Positions 1 through 11,456 of a stretch of DNA of 64,000 bases are shown here, one piece after another. The stretch covers positions 141,229,278 to 141,293,277 of the forward strand of contig CM067359.1 in assembly GCA_034401795.1 (NCBI GenBank), written 5' to 3'. The notes below the pieces were generated by a model that worked only from the letters and a program-made list of their open reading frames with translations, ran no database searches and was not told where the DNA came from. Every line of letters starts with the position of its first letter. Position 1 is the stretch's first letter. This DNA comes from Chaetoderma sp. LZ-2023a. Lineage: Eukaryota; Mollusca; Caudofoveata; Chaetodermatida; Chaetodermatidae. A program made the translations under genes and the position numbers.

Positions 1-1075
1 GCAGCCATCTTGAATCATTTTCTCGCCAAAAGCTCCCATACTAAAGCAATGAGAAATTAAAAATTATATTTGGCAGGAACAATCCTTAGGCACAGATATT
101 CAAGTTTGTTCAAACAAAGCCGATCGACCAATTTGACCGGCGGCCATCTTGGATTTGTGGTGATTTTTAGAAATATCTTTAAACATCTTTTTCTCCGAAA
201 CCGCGTGGGGCATCGATTGAAAACTCATGAAATATGATCCATTGACAGAACTAAACCAAGTTTGTTCAAAGGAACTTGATTAAACAAATGGTTCAGCAGG
301 AATTTGATTCGTCAAAAAACAAAGCCGACGTGCGCCAATCAAACTGTAGCATGCTTGCTCGCCATATTGGGGTTTTTTATTTTATGGATTTGGAGGCGGA
401 AATTGGTTTTATATTTGTTTTTTGGGGTATTCTGATTTCAAATTTGCCATTTTCTAAACTGTCGGATAAACGATTTGGCGGCCATGTTGGATCATTTTTT
501 TCCGCGAGAAGCGACGAAAACGCCTTCTTCCCCCAGAACCTTAAGAACTAAGGGCCATTAAAGTGTGTTCAAGGGAAGTTGATAAGTGAAAAAAACATGG
601 CCACCATGGACCAATTAAAATGCAGCGTGTTTGGCGGCAATATTGGATATTTTTCTTTGATGGATTTTGAAGCCGAAATTGGTTTTATATAGGTTTTTAG
701 GTATTCTGATTTCAAATTTGCCATTTTTCGAAAGTCGGATAAACCCATACTAAAGCAACAGGAAATTTAATATGTCTTCTCGAGAACCACTGGGTCGATT
801 TCAAGTATATCTGACAGGAAGCATCCGTAGGGCATAGGGATACACGTTTGTTCATAGGAAGACGATCGGCCACCTTAGATTTTGGCCGACTTTTAGAAAC
901 GTCTATAAAAATTTTCTCCGAAACCGCTTGGGGATCGATGCAAACCTCATGAAATATCATATACGGCAAAAGCTGAACCAAGTTTATTCTAGGGCGTCTG
1001 ATTTGTCAAATGGTTCGGCGATCGTCTTGGACAACTTCTTCTCCAGAACTGCTAAACATGCCCCTTTAAGCCATT
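1..1075. repeat. Tandem/dispersed repeat, period about 715 bp
   Basis: Two diverged copies of a roughly 715-bp block lie head to tail. The segment beginning catactaaagca at 39 recurs at 747, and the segment ccgaaaccgcntgggg at about 199 recurs at about 917. Within each block, shorter units containing ggccatcttgga and ccaagtttgttc recur. The copies are clearly related but diverged, with small indels. The ORFs here (276-551, 928-1113, and 712-981 on the minus strand) are unremarkable and non-homologous, so I treat the region as non-coding repeat. Confidence 0.7.
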
Positions 1076-1689
1076 TGTTAGGGGTATGCACTACTACTAG
1101 GCTACTGTACTGAACCTGAAACTGAAGCTGAATCATAGAGTCAATGATGCCACGCCCCCGGACTCTGCAAAGTCATCATCATGGCTGAAGAAGTAAAGCT
1201 TTAGGGGATGGATCACCATTAGCCTTATCAGGCAGTACAGCGCCAATACACTGTACCATATTTAGCAAATGGCAGTGAATTATCCAATTTTCCAATTATT
1301 ACTATTATTCTTTGCAACTTGCAATACTTCCTGGATCTGCGCTTTCCGCGATTTCACCACATTCATGGAGAATTATCGGCTTACATTGGTATTCTTACCT
1401 GGGAAAAGCTAATTAAGTCGTCATACGGAGAGCTGAATATAACTCATTTAGGAGCGAGCAGGATTGCCTGTTGCCACGGATACAGACAAATTAATGTAGT
1501 AGAGAATTTGACAAGCAGGTATTTTACCATATTAAAGGAAAACTCGTCTCATTTTATACTAGCTACAGTACATCTCATAAAGAGCTTTGAATGTTTCCAA
1601 AACAAAAACAGAAACGTGTTTGCAAGTTCAGTTTTGAACACGATGTAAGAAATGTTATGTTGAATATTTTGAACTTAATTTGATTGGAA
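1076..1689. other. Non-coding stretch, nothing recognised
   Basis: No repeat or known domain is visible. A 109-codon open frame at 1319-1648 (+) has no recognisable motif, no clear initiation context and no splice-site framing. I do not call it a gene. Confidence 0.5.
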
Positions 1690-1935
1690 GCCATTGATGC
1701 CTAAGGAAACCTCTGAAGTTGTTTCTAAGCTGCGCTGTAGCTATTCAGGTGATAGAACATGGCATAGATAAACGGCTCATGGCGCTTGTAGGTAGATATT
1801 TGTCGTGTCATCAAAGAAAGTACGGCGCATTTTATTAGGTAAATGTTGGCGTATTTCTTCACTCCTTGAAGGCTGATATGATCTACAGTCTACCCAATCA
1901 GAATGCAACCATCGGCCATCTTGTCTGGGAGCCCA
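1690..1935 (-). repeat. Diverged copy of dispersed element F3
   Basis: The stretch containing gtaaatgttggcgtatttc and cctacccaatcag-like sequence parallels 8150-8260. It is part of the element family described at 8050-8493/9813-9966 and 12727-13325. Only the part distal to the hairpin is recognisable, and divergence is high. Confidence 0.45.
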
Positions 1936-2309
1936 CTGCCGTTTATTTAGACATTTGAGTACAAAAGGGGTGATAGCATAAATTTAGTTAGGTCCTGTAC
2001 TGGGACAAAAATAGCTATTTTTAAGTTTCAGAATTGGTGCTTGGCGTAGGGGCCGCCACTAGAACATCCCTCCAAAACTTCTTAAACAAAATTTGTTGTA
2101 CAAGTTTAGTTTTTTAGAATTGAATATGGTCCCGTAATTTGCAATGTTTTGTAAGTTATAAATTATACAGCTGATGCAACATTAATTAAGAATGGTGTTA
2201 ATTACTTGTAATTAGAACGTTTAATTAAACCTTTGAGTATAAGTTCGAAATTAGGTTTACAATGTAGCCAAGTTGCCAAAAAAAATCCATTGCTTAGGAA
2301 GAAATTTTA

Positions 2310-2445
2310 TGGGTTCATACTATGCTTAACAACAGGTCAAAGGTGCCAATTAATTAGCATTATAATTCATACTGCGCTTAAGAACAGGTCAGAGGTCACC
2401 AGCCACATGACTGATTAATTAGCATTTTAATTAGACTTTGGAATA
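2310..2445. repeat. Two-unit tandem duplication, about 54 bp
   Basis: The motif ttcatactatgcttaacaac at about 2316 recurs as ttcatactgcgcttaagaac at about 2369. Each is followed by aggtca-type sequence and an AT-rich tail with taattagcat. This is a local duplication in non-coding DNA. Confidence 0.6.
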
Positions 2446-2480
2446 AAAAAGTCTGAAGTTAAGTTTAATAGGTATCCACA

Positions 2481-3942
2481 TTAAAGGTCTCGTGTTCCTT
2501 TAAATATAGACACTTTTGCACGAGATATGAGATCCCTGTTCAATTTACCCAGTCTGCAATGCTATCCGGCGTGCAATGCTACCCAGCATGCACTGCCCTG
2601 ACTCAATATTCGTTTAGTCTATTGTCTGTAGAGGCCAGGATTTCTCAAACAAAACCAACCTGCCTGCACGTGCAAATAATCATTTCTCCTCCAGTTCTGG
2701 AAGCGTAAGCATGCTTGTAGGGCATACAGTTCACGGCAGTACATTCGAAGGCCTGCATTGCAATACTGTTCAGCACAACTGTGTCAATTTCCAGAAGAAA
2801 ATTAGAGAAAGCTTATATATATATTTTAGCAAGAATTTCGTGAAAGTTATTGCTACAATGACAGCAACAACATTCAGTAAAATTATTGTCAAAATAATTA
2901 TTAGGTAATGCGATTACTATCTGGTACAGATTTCGTACTAATTTGAATGAAAATTGTTGCTACAACAGCTTTCAGTCGCTATATTCTAAAATAATATGAT
3001 GAAGTCGACCCTCGCTACGGATTTGAATAGCAATTTGACTAAGTTGTTGGTTTCTAAGACACCAACAACATTGTCGAATTATTATCCATACACGTGCAAT
3101 CAATATATTACTATTTATGTAACGTGAGCGTAGGTCTATATATGCTTTTTTGCCAAGAACGAATGCTTAGCGAACAGCGTGCATGTTTCGTTGACGGATT
3201 TGCGAAATGCATTGATTGAACAGAAACGTACACCCGGTAGCTAGGCGGAATATTTACTTCGTGCGGGCAAAGCGTATTTTGGCCATATACTCACTCTACT
3301 TCGTAATACTGAGCGCCGTGTGATTCTATGCACAACAATTTGATAACGTTGTTGGTGCCTTATTGAGAACAACTTAGTCAAATTGCACTTCAAATCCGTA
3401 TAAAGTGTTGACTGAAATTTATGATGATTATTTTAGAATACATAGAATGAAAGCTGTTGCAGCAACATTTTTCAATAGAATTTGTATCAAATTTATAGCA
3501 GGTAGTAATTTCATTATATACTAATTATTTTGAAAACAATTTGACTGAATGTTGGTGCTGTCATTGATAGCAACAACTTTCACGCAAATTACTGTCAATG
3601 TATATGAAAGCTTACTCTTATTTTCTCATGGACATTGACATGCTGTCTCTGAACAGTATTGAAATACTGACTGTCGAATGTACTGCCGTGAATACGCCCT
3701 ACGTGCATGCTTACGCTTCCAGAGCTGGAGGACAAATGACTATTTGCACGTGCAAGCAGGTTGGTTTTGTTTGAGATATCCTGGCTTGTGCAGGCAATAG
3801 ACTAAACGAATATGGAGTCAGGGCATTGCATGCTGGGTAGCATTGCACGCCGGGTAGCATTGTATGCTGGATAAATTCAACAGCCATCTCATATCTAATG
3901 CAAAAGTGTCTATATTTAATGGAACACGAGAGCTTTAACCAA
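2481..3942. mobile_element. Large fold-back (long inverted repeat) element
   Basis: Two arms of about 600 bp (2481-3085 and 3335-3942) are inverted copies around a spacer of about 250 bp. The outer ends read ttaaaggtctcgtgttcc on the left and ggaacacgagagctttaa on the right, so TTAA sits at both termini. The arms share internal landmarks in reverse order: the caatgctacccagcatgc region, the tgcacgtgcaaata region, a gcaacaac half-hairpin, and tagtcaaattg/caatttgactaa. The arms hold small hairpins with the same gttgttg/caacaac motif found in families F1 and F3. No transposase is present. This is consistent with a non-autonomous fold-back transposon; the superfamily is uncertain. Confidence 0.85.
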
Positions 3943-5530
3943 AAACAACAATGTATATTCATACATTCAGTGTCACATTGTCTACTCCGAACGGACTTAT
4001 TCGTCTGATATTGCTGATGAGTGAACTACAACTCCAGCTTTTTTCTCCAGAGACGATAGTATTTTCGGCCAATAACTTCTGTAGTAGACTTTATCAACTT
4101 TGGTGAAACCATTCTGACCAGAATCTTCACAGTAACACCAATACTGTGCACAATCTGAGGAGAGTAATTCAGGTCTCTATACAATTATGACACACTTTTC
4201 TAGGAGCATATAGCTTCAGAGCTGTTAGAAGTCTTTCGCTGCTTATAATCCCCCTCTAACTCTAACATTCTCCCAGCCTTCAAAAGAAAACAACTTTTAC
4301 ATGAAAGGTGAAATTTAACTTCTTTCTAAATTAAGTCAACCATATAGATTTTAGCAATACATGGTCAGTCTTTCTAATCCCATCTTCTGCAGCGTGTTTG
4401 TTTCCCAGGCCCCCAGGTTTTCAACGATTCCTTGCTTATGGCAACGGACTTTGTTACAGAACTAGTATTTTTATCAAAGGTACCTGGTGTTTCACCTGGC
4501 GCATTGGTGAAGGTTTATGGCCGCAATGTTGAAGAAGTGTTCTCGACGATAGCCTGCACATTTACTGAGGGTTCCTTAACAACTGTATGCAGTTTATATA
4601 GGACTTCGTATGATGTCCAGCATATTCATCTAGTGCGTTTGACAATAATTTGACAGCCTTGAAATATTTAAAGGTATTGAAATCTTTCTTGGCTGATCTA
4701 CCAGATGCAGCATTTTGTACAGCAGTCCACTGCAAGTCGTCTTTAAATGATGAGATGGCACCTGAATCTGGTTTGCCACTGGTAATATGCAGTATGCAGC
4801 GATGCAATGATTCTACAGCCTGAGACCTACTGGAAAAGTATTTTGGTCAGAAACCGGATGGGCCTTGATTTCAGACTCTGTTTGTGGTATCTTCTGATGC
4901 TGGTATCATCAGTGAATAAACAGAAGCAAAATTCTTATATGAATCCATGTTTGCTGATTTAAATATGATATAGGCACTTTCGTACTTAGAAAAGATACAT
5001 AATAAACATACTAGAAATATGCCATAGACACCCATGATGTTGCGATTTAGCGCTGTGCTTGAAGATTGGATTCAATAGATTCATTTCTAGCGATGCCTCA
5101 CCATTTTCTAGCCAAGCGTTGCTGAATGTGTACATGCGTTTGAACGAACTTTAACAGTTTAATTGAACACTGAATTCCAAGAATCGTTATGAAACTAATT
5201 TATCTGTGAACTGTTGCATGTGTTCTGGCAACGTCTCCTGGACCTAGAGACCCGCAAGCCCACTCCACATGTGAATACCACGAAGCACAGGCCATCTTGC
5301 GTAAGAAGCAGAAGACTGAATGGAAGTAAGCAAATTGGAATTACAGTACATCACATGTCGATGATGACCCCCAAATCCTACTATAGAGACTATAGGTCGA
5401 ACAACAATCTTCAGACTGTACACAGCCCACTGCGGAGTATGAGCACACCTCATGAGGACTGTCGTTGTTGATTCAGCCTTGTGTGGCTGGCATACTGCAG
5501 ATAAGCATGCCAACCATTTCCTTCAATAAT
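3943..5530. other. Unannotated stretch, no gene or repeat recognised
   Basis: About 1.6 kb with only short overlapping open frames on both strands (4432-4653 +, 4562-4807 -, 5214-5471 +, 5244-5513 -). None carries a recognisable domain or exon-like boundaries. Composition is ordinary. Confidence 0.5.
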
Positions 5531-5535
5531 GTTAT

Positions 5536-5700
5536 CTAGAGTTCAAGTTCAAGTTCATGTTTATTTATAGCCAAGGTCACATCATGACATATGGAGATTT
5601 ACAATGTACAATAGAAACATTCAGAATGCAGATGTGGTCACAGGAGGTGTCGACCGCTCTTGATCGAAATTGGGGATGCGGATTCCCCCACGATCTAGGT
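5536..5700 (-). mobile_element. Probable LINE 3' end (3' UTR and short tandem tail)
   Basis: On the minus strand the sequence runs through ccttggctataaataaac and ends in a repeated TTGAAC tail (ttcaagttcaagttca on the + strand at 5540). An AATAAA signal followed by a short tandem tail is typical of CR1-like and related non-LTR retrotransposon 3' ends. No reverse-transcriptase coding sequence is attached. The call rests on the tail alone. Confidence 0.5.
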
Positions 5701-5717
5701 ACGGCCAACTCAAAGAC

Positions 5718-5815
5718 AGGAGGAGGAGAATGAGGAGGAGGGGGAGAAGAAAAGAAGGAGGAGAAGGAGGGGAGGGGAGGAGGAGGGGAGGAGAAAGAGG
5801 ATGAGGAATAGGTGG
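5718..5815. repeat. Purine-rich GGA/GGGA tract
   Basis: Imperfect aggaggaggag repeats on the + strand. Apparent Ser/Pro-rich open frames on the minus strand are artefacts of this low complexity. Confidence 0.85.
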
Positions 5816-5829
5816 TCGGGTAGGAGGAG

Positions 5830-6635
5830 CTCATATATAAACGAATGATTGGTTTATCTAATGCTCTACAGTCGTAGTATACCGTCTGCGTTATATAGAC
5901 TTTGTCTAGAATAAGTGTAAATTAAGCGACGTTTTCAGGTAACGCATCTGTCAATGTATTCCTCGACCGGAGAAGAGGTTCTGTCTATTATTTGTTTTCG
6001 CCTTACTTTTTCTAGGTTTTAATTGATGGCTATGTGTTCTGTCATCAAGATCTAATTAGCAGATATTATTAATATACCTAAGACATTTATCAGATCCCTT
6101 CGTATTCTTCTATATATTAAGGTTGTTAGGTAAAGATTTTGAGGACGATTTTTATATGACAGTTTTGGTAACGCCGGTACCATTTTCGTGGCGTGTTTCT
6201 GGCGCTATTCTAATTATTAAAACTAGGTTTCAATTTTCTTGATCGATTTTAGTCGCTAAACTGTTGAAGGCACGTGTTCATGTCTACTTTGCCTATTGTT
6301 ATAAAACGACTTAGATGAGCCAGTAAAATTGTTAATGTTTTAGTGCTAAATTGTGTATAATTAAGCTCTGTACTGAGATGCATGCTCATCTTCATCGCTT
6401 TGTGTTTGAAACACTAGATAGAACACTCGGTCATTTACAGGCGTAGCTCGACGTGGTCATTTAGCGCTGGATAGTTGATCCGCAGCGACGACATAGTTTA
6501 GTATGACGTCGCTTTGCATTGACTCTCTAGCGTGAACGTACGGTTAGAATGTCCTAACCATATAATGTACAAAATCTTATCATAAAATTTAAATATTTAC
6601 TAATTAAATGTCAGTTTGTGGGCATTGAGAGGACT
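5830..6635. other. AT-rich non-coding stretch
   Basis: No gene, repeat array or palindrome is recognised. It may be part of a long untranslated retrotransposon tail ending near 7060, but nothing in the sequence settles this. Confidence 0.4.
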
Positions 6636-6639
6636 ATTT

Positions 6640-6762
6640 TGGGGTTTGCCACTGGAATGACTGGATCGGTTATCGAGCCAGCTGTTCCCGCGGTATGATC
6701 ACGGAAGTGGTATTCTCTTAGCCCGCAAATGGACATTCCTCAAGACCTCTACAACGTTCGTT
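6640..6762. mobile_element. Truncated F2 fold-back MITE
   Basis: Contains the F2 palindrome core (ccactggaatgactgg, then cggttatcgagccag) and one outer arm (ctcttagcccgcaaatgg, acattcctcaag). The left outer arm and both TTAA termini are missing. Confidence 0.75.
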
Positions 6763-6796
6763 TTCTACCGGCTTCTTCGGGGAAGTGTATAAAATA

Positions 6797-6800
6797 TATA

Positions 6801-6832
<32 letters not shown>

Positions 6833-6877
6833 TGAGTGAGTGAGTGTGTGTGTGGGGTGGGGGTGGGGGGGGGGGGT
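6797..6877. repeat. TG/CGTG microsatellite with poly-G run
   Basis: Runs of tgtgtg, cgtgcgtgcg, gagtgagtg and then ggggtgggggggggggg. Alternating purine-pyrimidine DNA, possibly Z-forming, followed by a G-tract. Confidence 0.9.
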
Positions 6878-6989
6878 ATCAAGAAGAGAAATATCGCATA
6901 ATCTATTGCATAGTGTACATATTTCGACTTTAGGGATAATTAATGCATTTATTAATTTATTGTTTATGAACGTATATAATAGCTGACCG

Positions 6990-7060
6990 TCATTGTAGGT
7001 TTATATACTCTGTACACTCAAGGGTCTATGGCCTAATGTGGAATCAATAAATCAATCATA
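6990..7060 (+). mobile_element. Possible LINE 3' end
   Basis: The + strand sequence ggcctaatgtggaatcaata followed by aatcaatc resembles the AATAAA plus short tandem tail that ends many CR1-like elements. There is no attached coding sequence, so this is weak. Confidence 0.3.
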
Positions 7061-7525
7061 GCGCGGGACCAAACGAGACCAGTGTATTCTAGATTAGAGT
7101 GTATTAAGCTTTGGTGCACCAGGTTAAAACGTATTTAGTAATGCTATAAAACGTGTTTTATGTATGACATGTACTTCTGTTGGTTTTTGATTTGATGGTA
7201 TGTATGTGAGTTTCAAATGTTAAGATGGAATCGATTATTATACCCAGGTCACTTATCTCCCTTAAACTAAGTAAACGAAATTAACCTAAATTGCTAAATC
7301 AAGCCTGCTCTCGTTTATCAATATAGACCATTTGGCTCCTATGATCACCCGGTCCAACTTTCGGGCCATTTCATCTTTAGGCAATGATCTCTCCTCCTCC
7401 CCCCCCCCCCACAAGACCCATCAAAGACCATAATTGCAGCTTTCAAGGATCTCATGTACAGGAGCCGATACAAAACCAGCCATTTCCCATGACAATATTA
7501 CACGTTTGTAATTTACGGTAATCAA

Positions 7526-7738
<213 letters not shown>

Positions 7739-8049
7739 CCACGCATCTGGGACTTAGCGGTATATATCATAGTGAACAGTAACTTATTTTTATGACTTCA
7801 TAAAAGCTTTAAATACATAGAGAAAAGCAACTTGAATGAGACCACGTTTTTCGATCACAGAGAGTGCGTCTAATCTTAGAGAACGCTATGTGTTGGGCAA
7901 GGGTGGACATACACAATGTCTTAAGACCTTTATCAGGTATATATTCACATGTTAATTATCAGTCCAGTATAACATCCAGTGGCTCACTTTCACCCCATCA
8001 ATACAAGTATGCTGTTGAATTTTTGTTGATGTTAATTTAACTTCCAGCC
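7739..8049. other. Non-coding, nothing recognised
   Basis: No gene or repeat seen between the TAG microsatellite and the F3 element fragment. Confidence 0.5.
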
Positions 8050-8493
8050 AAAATAATTTTAGAGGATAACTAACCTCATCTCTCGATAGCTATGGGTAAT
8101 CTAATATGCCGCTCAAAAACTATGCAGGTATTTTAAAGATTTTTATCATGCTGCTAAAGAAAGATATTCAGGCTTTAGTAGCTAAATGTTGGTACATTTC
8201 TACACCATATGATGCTGACATGATTTAGTTGTCAACCAATCAGAAAAAACCTAGCGTGCCCGTCTCGGTACATAAGCTTGGTCATAGCGGTGCCAGCTAT
8301 AGTTTGGTGATTTCGATAAGCTGTTGAATATTTTGAAACTAATTTGACTAGAAGTTGTTGCTGCCATAGGCAGCAACAACTTCCAGTCAAATTGGCTTCA
8401 ATATATTCAGCTGGATAAGTATTACATAATAAAAAATTTAATGCATTGACACTTGCGTGACATCACACACTGTCGCTCGAGGAGACAAAATGG
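8050..8493 (-). mobile_element. F3 element, distal part (split by LINE insertion)
   Basis: Reading the minus strand from 8493: gtgtgtgatgtcacg (8453-8472), then a hairpin at 8330-8410 (aagttgttgctgcc / ggcagcaacaactt), then a tail containing acatttagctactaaa. The same order of landmarks occurs at 12895-13260. The proximal part of this copy is at 9813-9966, on the other side of the LINE insertion. Confidence 0.75.
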
Positions 8494-8507
8494 TGGCGAT
8501 CACTGTT
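8494..8507. repeat. Target-site duplication, left copy
   Basis: The 14-bp sequence tggcgatcactgtt is repeated exactly at 9799-9812 and brackets the LINE insertion. Confidence 0.85.
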
Positions 8508-8775
8508 GGTTTAAACAAAATTTTATTTTGTTCAATGGGAGCACAGTAAGACATAAGTCTTATACACGTGTCTCCCATACATACAAATACAATACATTAA
8601 TAAATACATCAAGATGGGGTATAATAAAACATAATTAAATAGTAACGTATGTATAACTAATTAAATGATAATTTATATCAACCACTGTTTACAATTGTCT
8701 AGGTAGTTCGCACGATTACGTATGTGTACGTGAATATGTGCGTGTGTGCGTACGTATTGGCGTGCGTGTGTGCAT

Positions 8776-8780
<5 letters not shown>

Positions 8781-8870
<90 letters not shown>

Positions 8871-9009
8871 GAGAGAGAGAGAGATAGAGAGAGAGAGAGC
8901 GGGAGAGAGAGAAAGAAGGGGAGAGCGGGGGAGAGAGAGATGGGGAGGGACGGAGGGAGGGAAGTAGAGAGCGAGAGAGAGAGGGAGAGAGAGAGAGAGA
9001 GAGAGAGAG
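8781..9009. repeat. (GA)n microsatellite
   Basis: Pure GA from 8781 to about 8867, then an imperfect GA/GGGA mixture to 9009. It lies within the LINE 3' UTR. The long Leu/Ser and Arg/Glu open frames across it are artefacts. Confidence 0.97.
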
Positions 9010-9096
9010 GATCTCTTAATGCTGCGTTCACCATGCTTGTATATGTTGGGCTGTTTGCATTTCGCTCTTATAGTTGCGAATTTAACAAATAGGAAG

Positions 9097-9798
9097 TTAC
9101 TTAAAGCGGTTGGTATTGACTATGTATTGGCATACGGCGTTACATATTGTAATATTCTTTTCCAAGTCGACATTGTTAATGCCGTATAGAAGTTGATTAG
9201 CTGTCAGTGTGGCAAGAGAGATATTCTTTAAGACGAGCTGATTTTGGAGAGAGACTCTTTGGTCGTTAAAAAGAGGGCAGTGGAGGAGATAGTGATTTGT
9301 GGATTCATCAGTGAATCCACATGGGCAGCTAGCTGAATCTGACAGAAAATTTTCAAATAGATGCCGATTTAAATTACTACAGCCATTGCGAAGCCTACAT
9401 AGGATTACATTAGCTAACCTTTGGCCGACATAATACCAGGGAGGAGGCGGTCGTATAGGCGACACGGATTTAAGTTTGCTCTTGAATTCTGTGAGAGTAA
9501 CGGAACACGTGACCGGCGCTGGGAGAGTATTCCATGCGCGGATTGTTGCTGAAAAAAAGGATCCTTGGAAGAGCTCAATTCGGCAACGAAATGGAGTAAA
9601 TAGGTTTGCGTGACGAATGTTGTAGCGGGAAGGTGATTATTCAGAATTTCACACGTCATCCCGTTGATAATTTTATATAGCATAGCTAGTCTGTGAGATT
9701 CCCGTCTATGTGAAAGCGTTTCTATTCCAGTTTCGGTGTACAAGTCTTCCGTATGAGCACTACGTGTCATTCCACATACTGTTCTGAGAGCGTCTTTT
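9097..9798 (-). pseudogene. LINE ORF2 C-terminal fragment, frameshifted
   Basis: Minus-strand coding remnant of a non-LTR retrotransposon polymerase. The first segment (9798 down to about 9625) reads DALRTVCG, then HRLAMLYKIINGM, the helical region after the RT domain. A one-base frameshift near 9625 moves the frame to YNIRHANLF, then FFSATIRAWNTLP, a hallmark of LINE ORF2 C-termini. The reading continues to CPCGFTDESTNHYLLHC (about 9276-9326), a Cys/His cluster like the terminal zinc-knuckle of CR1/Jockey-group elements. It ends NTNRFK and a stop near 9097. The catalytic RT core is absent because of 5' truncation. There is no functional promoter or start. The clade cannot be fixed from this fragment. 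Confidence 0.85.
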
Positions 9799-9812
9799 TG
9801 GCGATCACTGTT
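9799..9812. repeat. Target-site duplication, right copy
   Basis: Exact copy of the 14 bp at 8494-8507. Confidence 0.85.
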
Positions 9813-9966
9813 CGACATTTACGTAATATTACAAAGCAGATAATATTGAGACAGATCAGGGAATGTGACAGAATTTGAATGATATGGAATCTATAAACCA
9901 TAATCTATCGGTGCAGTACAACATCTGAGATGAAATTAGTATCCCTTTAAGCTTTTCAAACGAATT
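9813..9966 (-). mobile_element. F3 element, proximal part
   Basis: On the minus strand this reads ttaaagggatactaat, then agattatggtttatagattc and gtcacattccctgatctg. It aligns step by step with 12727-12870 on the + strand. It belongs to the same element copy as 8050-8493. Confidence 0.8.
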
Positions 9967-10225
9967 TCTTTTAGATCGTCAATTTCTGTCGGGTCTTTAG
10001 CTCGTGTTAAGTGTTAAGAGCCAGCGTAGCCTCATAGGCATAGAAATTAGTTGCTGGTGAAACCGGATATGAGGGCGATCGATGAGCGCGATTTATCAAT
10101 GTGTTTCCGGTAATTACCTATCTACTGCGACGATCGCCATTTTCCTGCTCGCAACCTAATCAATCATGTACCCAGGTCAGAGAGGGAGTGACCCCCGTAT
10201 TCACCGCGGTCATACACTATGTGGG
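9967..10225. other. Non-coding, nothing recognised
   Basis: No gene or repeat identified. Confidence 0.5.
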
Positions 10226-10240
10226 GATTGGGTGGAGGGT

Positions 10241-10396
10241 GGCGAGTGAGAGGGGGGGGGAGAGGGAGGGAGGGAGAGGGTGCGAAGGAGAGCGAGCGAG
10301 AGAGAGCGAGAGAGAGAGAGATAGAGAGGGGGGGGGGAGTGAGTGACGGGGGGGGGGGGGAGAGGGAGCAGGGCGACGAAGGAGATGGAGAGAGCG

Positions 10397-10452
<56 letters not shown>

Positions 10453-10640
10453 GGATTTTGGAGGAGGCTGGAGAGAGGAGTTATGGAGAGAGGTTGAGGT
10501 AGAGGGGGCGGGTGGAATGAGGGAGAGAGGGCGAAAGCCTGAGGGAGGGAGAAAGAAGATAGAGAGATGGGTAGAGAGAGAGGGGAGGGAGGGGAGAGTG
10601 TGAGTGAGCGATATATGGAGAGGGGGTGGGGCGGGATGGC
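10241..10640. repeat. GA/GGGA-rich low-complexity tract
   Basis: About 400 bp of gagaga with interspersed G-runs, including a pure GA stretch at about 10396-10445. Long open frames in several frames on both strands (for example 10164-10766 minus) are low-complexity artefacts. Confidence 0.95.
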
Positions 10641-10689
10641 GGCGAGGGGGAGTAAGGGAGGGAACGGGAGAGATGTGAGAGGGACGAAC

Positions 10690-11026
10690 TTGAAATCAGA
10701 TGGAATTAATAGGTTCAGTCTGTGCTTATATATGTCATGCGGGTGTGTGAAAAGGAGTGTACCCACGTGACTCGAGACGTTGATTAGGTAGATGTCAATT
10801 GTTGAGGAAAATTGGTGGAGACATTCAAGGTACTACATTCGTCTATTTTCCCGTGGTTACAGAAAACTGCATTGTAGTAACGTTGTACATTGTAATATAA
10901 TTTGGCATGATATAGCCACGCATTGTTTTTTATTCATTCAGCATTGTATGTACGCATGCGGAGCCGTGCGTAAACTTGCGAACGTAGAACTTGTTCTTAT
11001 TCTCAACACCTTCTACAATGTAAAAT
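10690..11026. other. Non-coding, nothing recognised
   Basis: A short open frame at 10792-11028 (+) has no recognisable domain. I see no splice framing or homology by eye. Confidence 0.45.
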
Positions 11027-11034
11027 AACCCATG

Positions 11035-11456
11035 CCGTAGCGTAGCCAGGGGGAGCAGGGGTTTGCTCGCTCCCCCTTGACCAATCTTCCCAAATGTGGC
11101 GCCTAAATCATGTCAGTTCACATACAAGTCCCAAAGTAATCTACATTGAAAATTAGAACGATTTGAATTTGCAACGTTGTTAATGTCTTCTTGGCATGTT
11201 TGTTCATCGCTATGTTGAGACTTTTTGTTTTAATTACGCTACATCAAGACAATAAATATTTGAATACACGCTACTTTCTCGGTAGAATAAAGTAATTGGC
11301 GACGCTGAGCTGCTATTTTCTCTTTATTAAAGAAATTTAAGCAGATTTCGACGCCTAATTGGTATGCGGGGTGGCGCCTTTTAAGTCCTCTCTCAAGTGG
11401 GGTGGCGCCTTTTTAGACCTCGCTCCCCCTGACGTGAAAACCTGGCTACGCCACTC
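11035..11456. mobile_element. hAT-like MITE, 422 bp, with 8-bp TSD
   Basis: The left end ccgtagcgtagccagggg and right end cctggctacgccactc form terminal inverted repeats of the CAGTGGCGTAGCCAGG type, extended inward by gggggagcagggg / cgctccccctg. The 8 bp outside each end are aacccatg (11027-11034) and agcccatg (11457-11464), differing by one base. An 8-bp target duplication with such TIRs is the hAT superfamily pattern. The interior is non-coding, so the element is non-autonomous. Confidence 0.85.

Larger units (their letters stand above)
8508..9798 (-). mobile_element. 5'-truncated LINE insertion with perfect 14-bp TSD
   Basis: A 1.29 kb insertion on the minus strand. It starts in the C-terminal part of a reverse-transcriptase ORF near 9798 and runs through the end of the ORF (stop near 9097). 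A 3' UTR expanded by a GA microsatellite follows, then an A-rich tail (aacaaaataaaattttg on the minus strand) at about 8510-8540. Exact 14-bp direct repeats (8494-8507 and 9799-9812) flank it. Removing one repeat and the insert restores an F3 element that aligns with the uninterrupted copy at 12727-13325. 5' truncation, an A-rich tail and a 14-bp duplication are the classic products of target-primed reverse transcription. Confidence 0.85.

Noticed and set aside
1319..1648. 109-codon open frame as a gene
   Set aside because: No recognised domain, no exon-like boundaries, AT-rich surroundings. Random open frames of this length are expected.
8699..9034. Leu/Ser-rich and Arg/Glu-rich proteins across GA tracts (also 10164-10766 and 23675-24093)
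   Set aside because: These are translations of (GA)n microsatellites in several frames on both strands.
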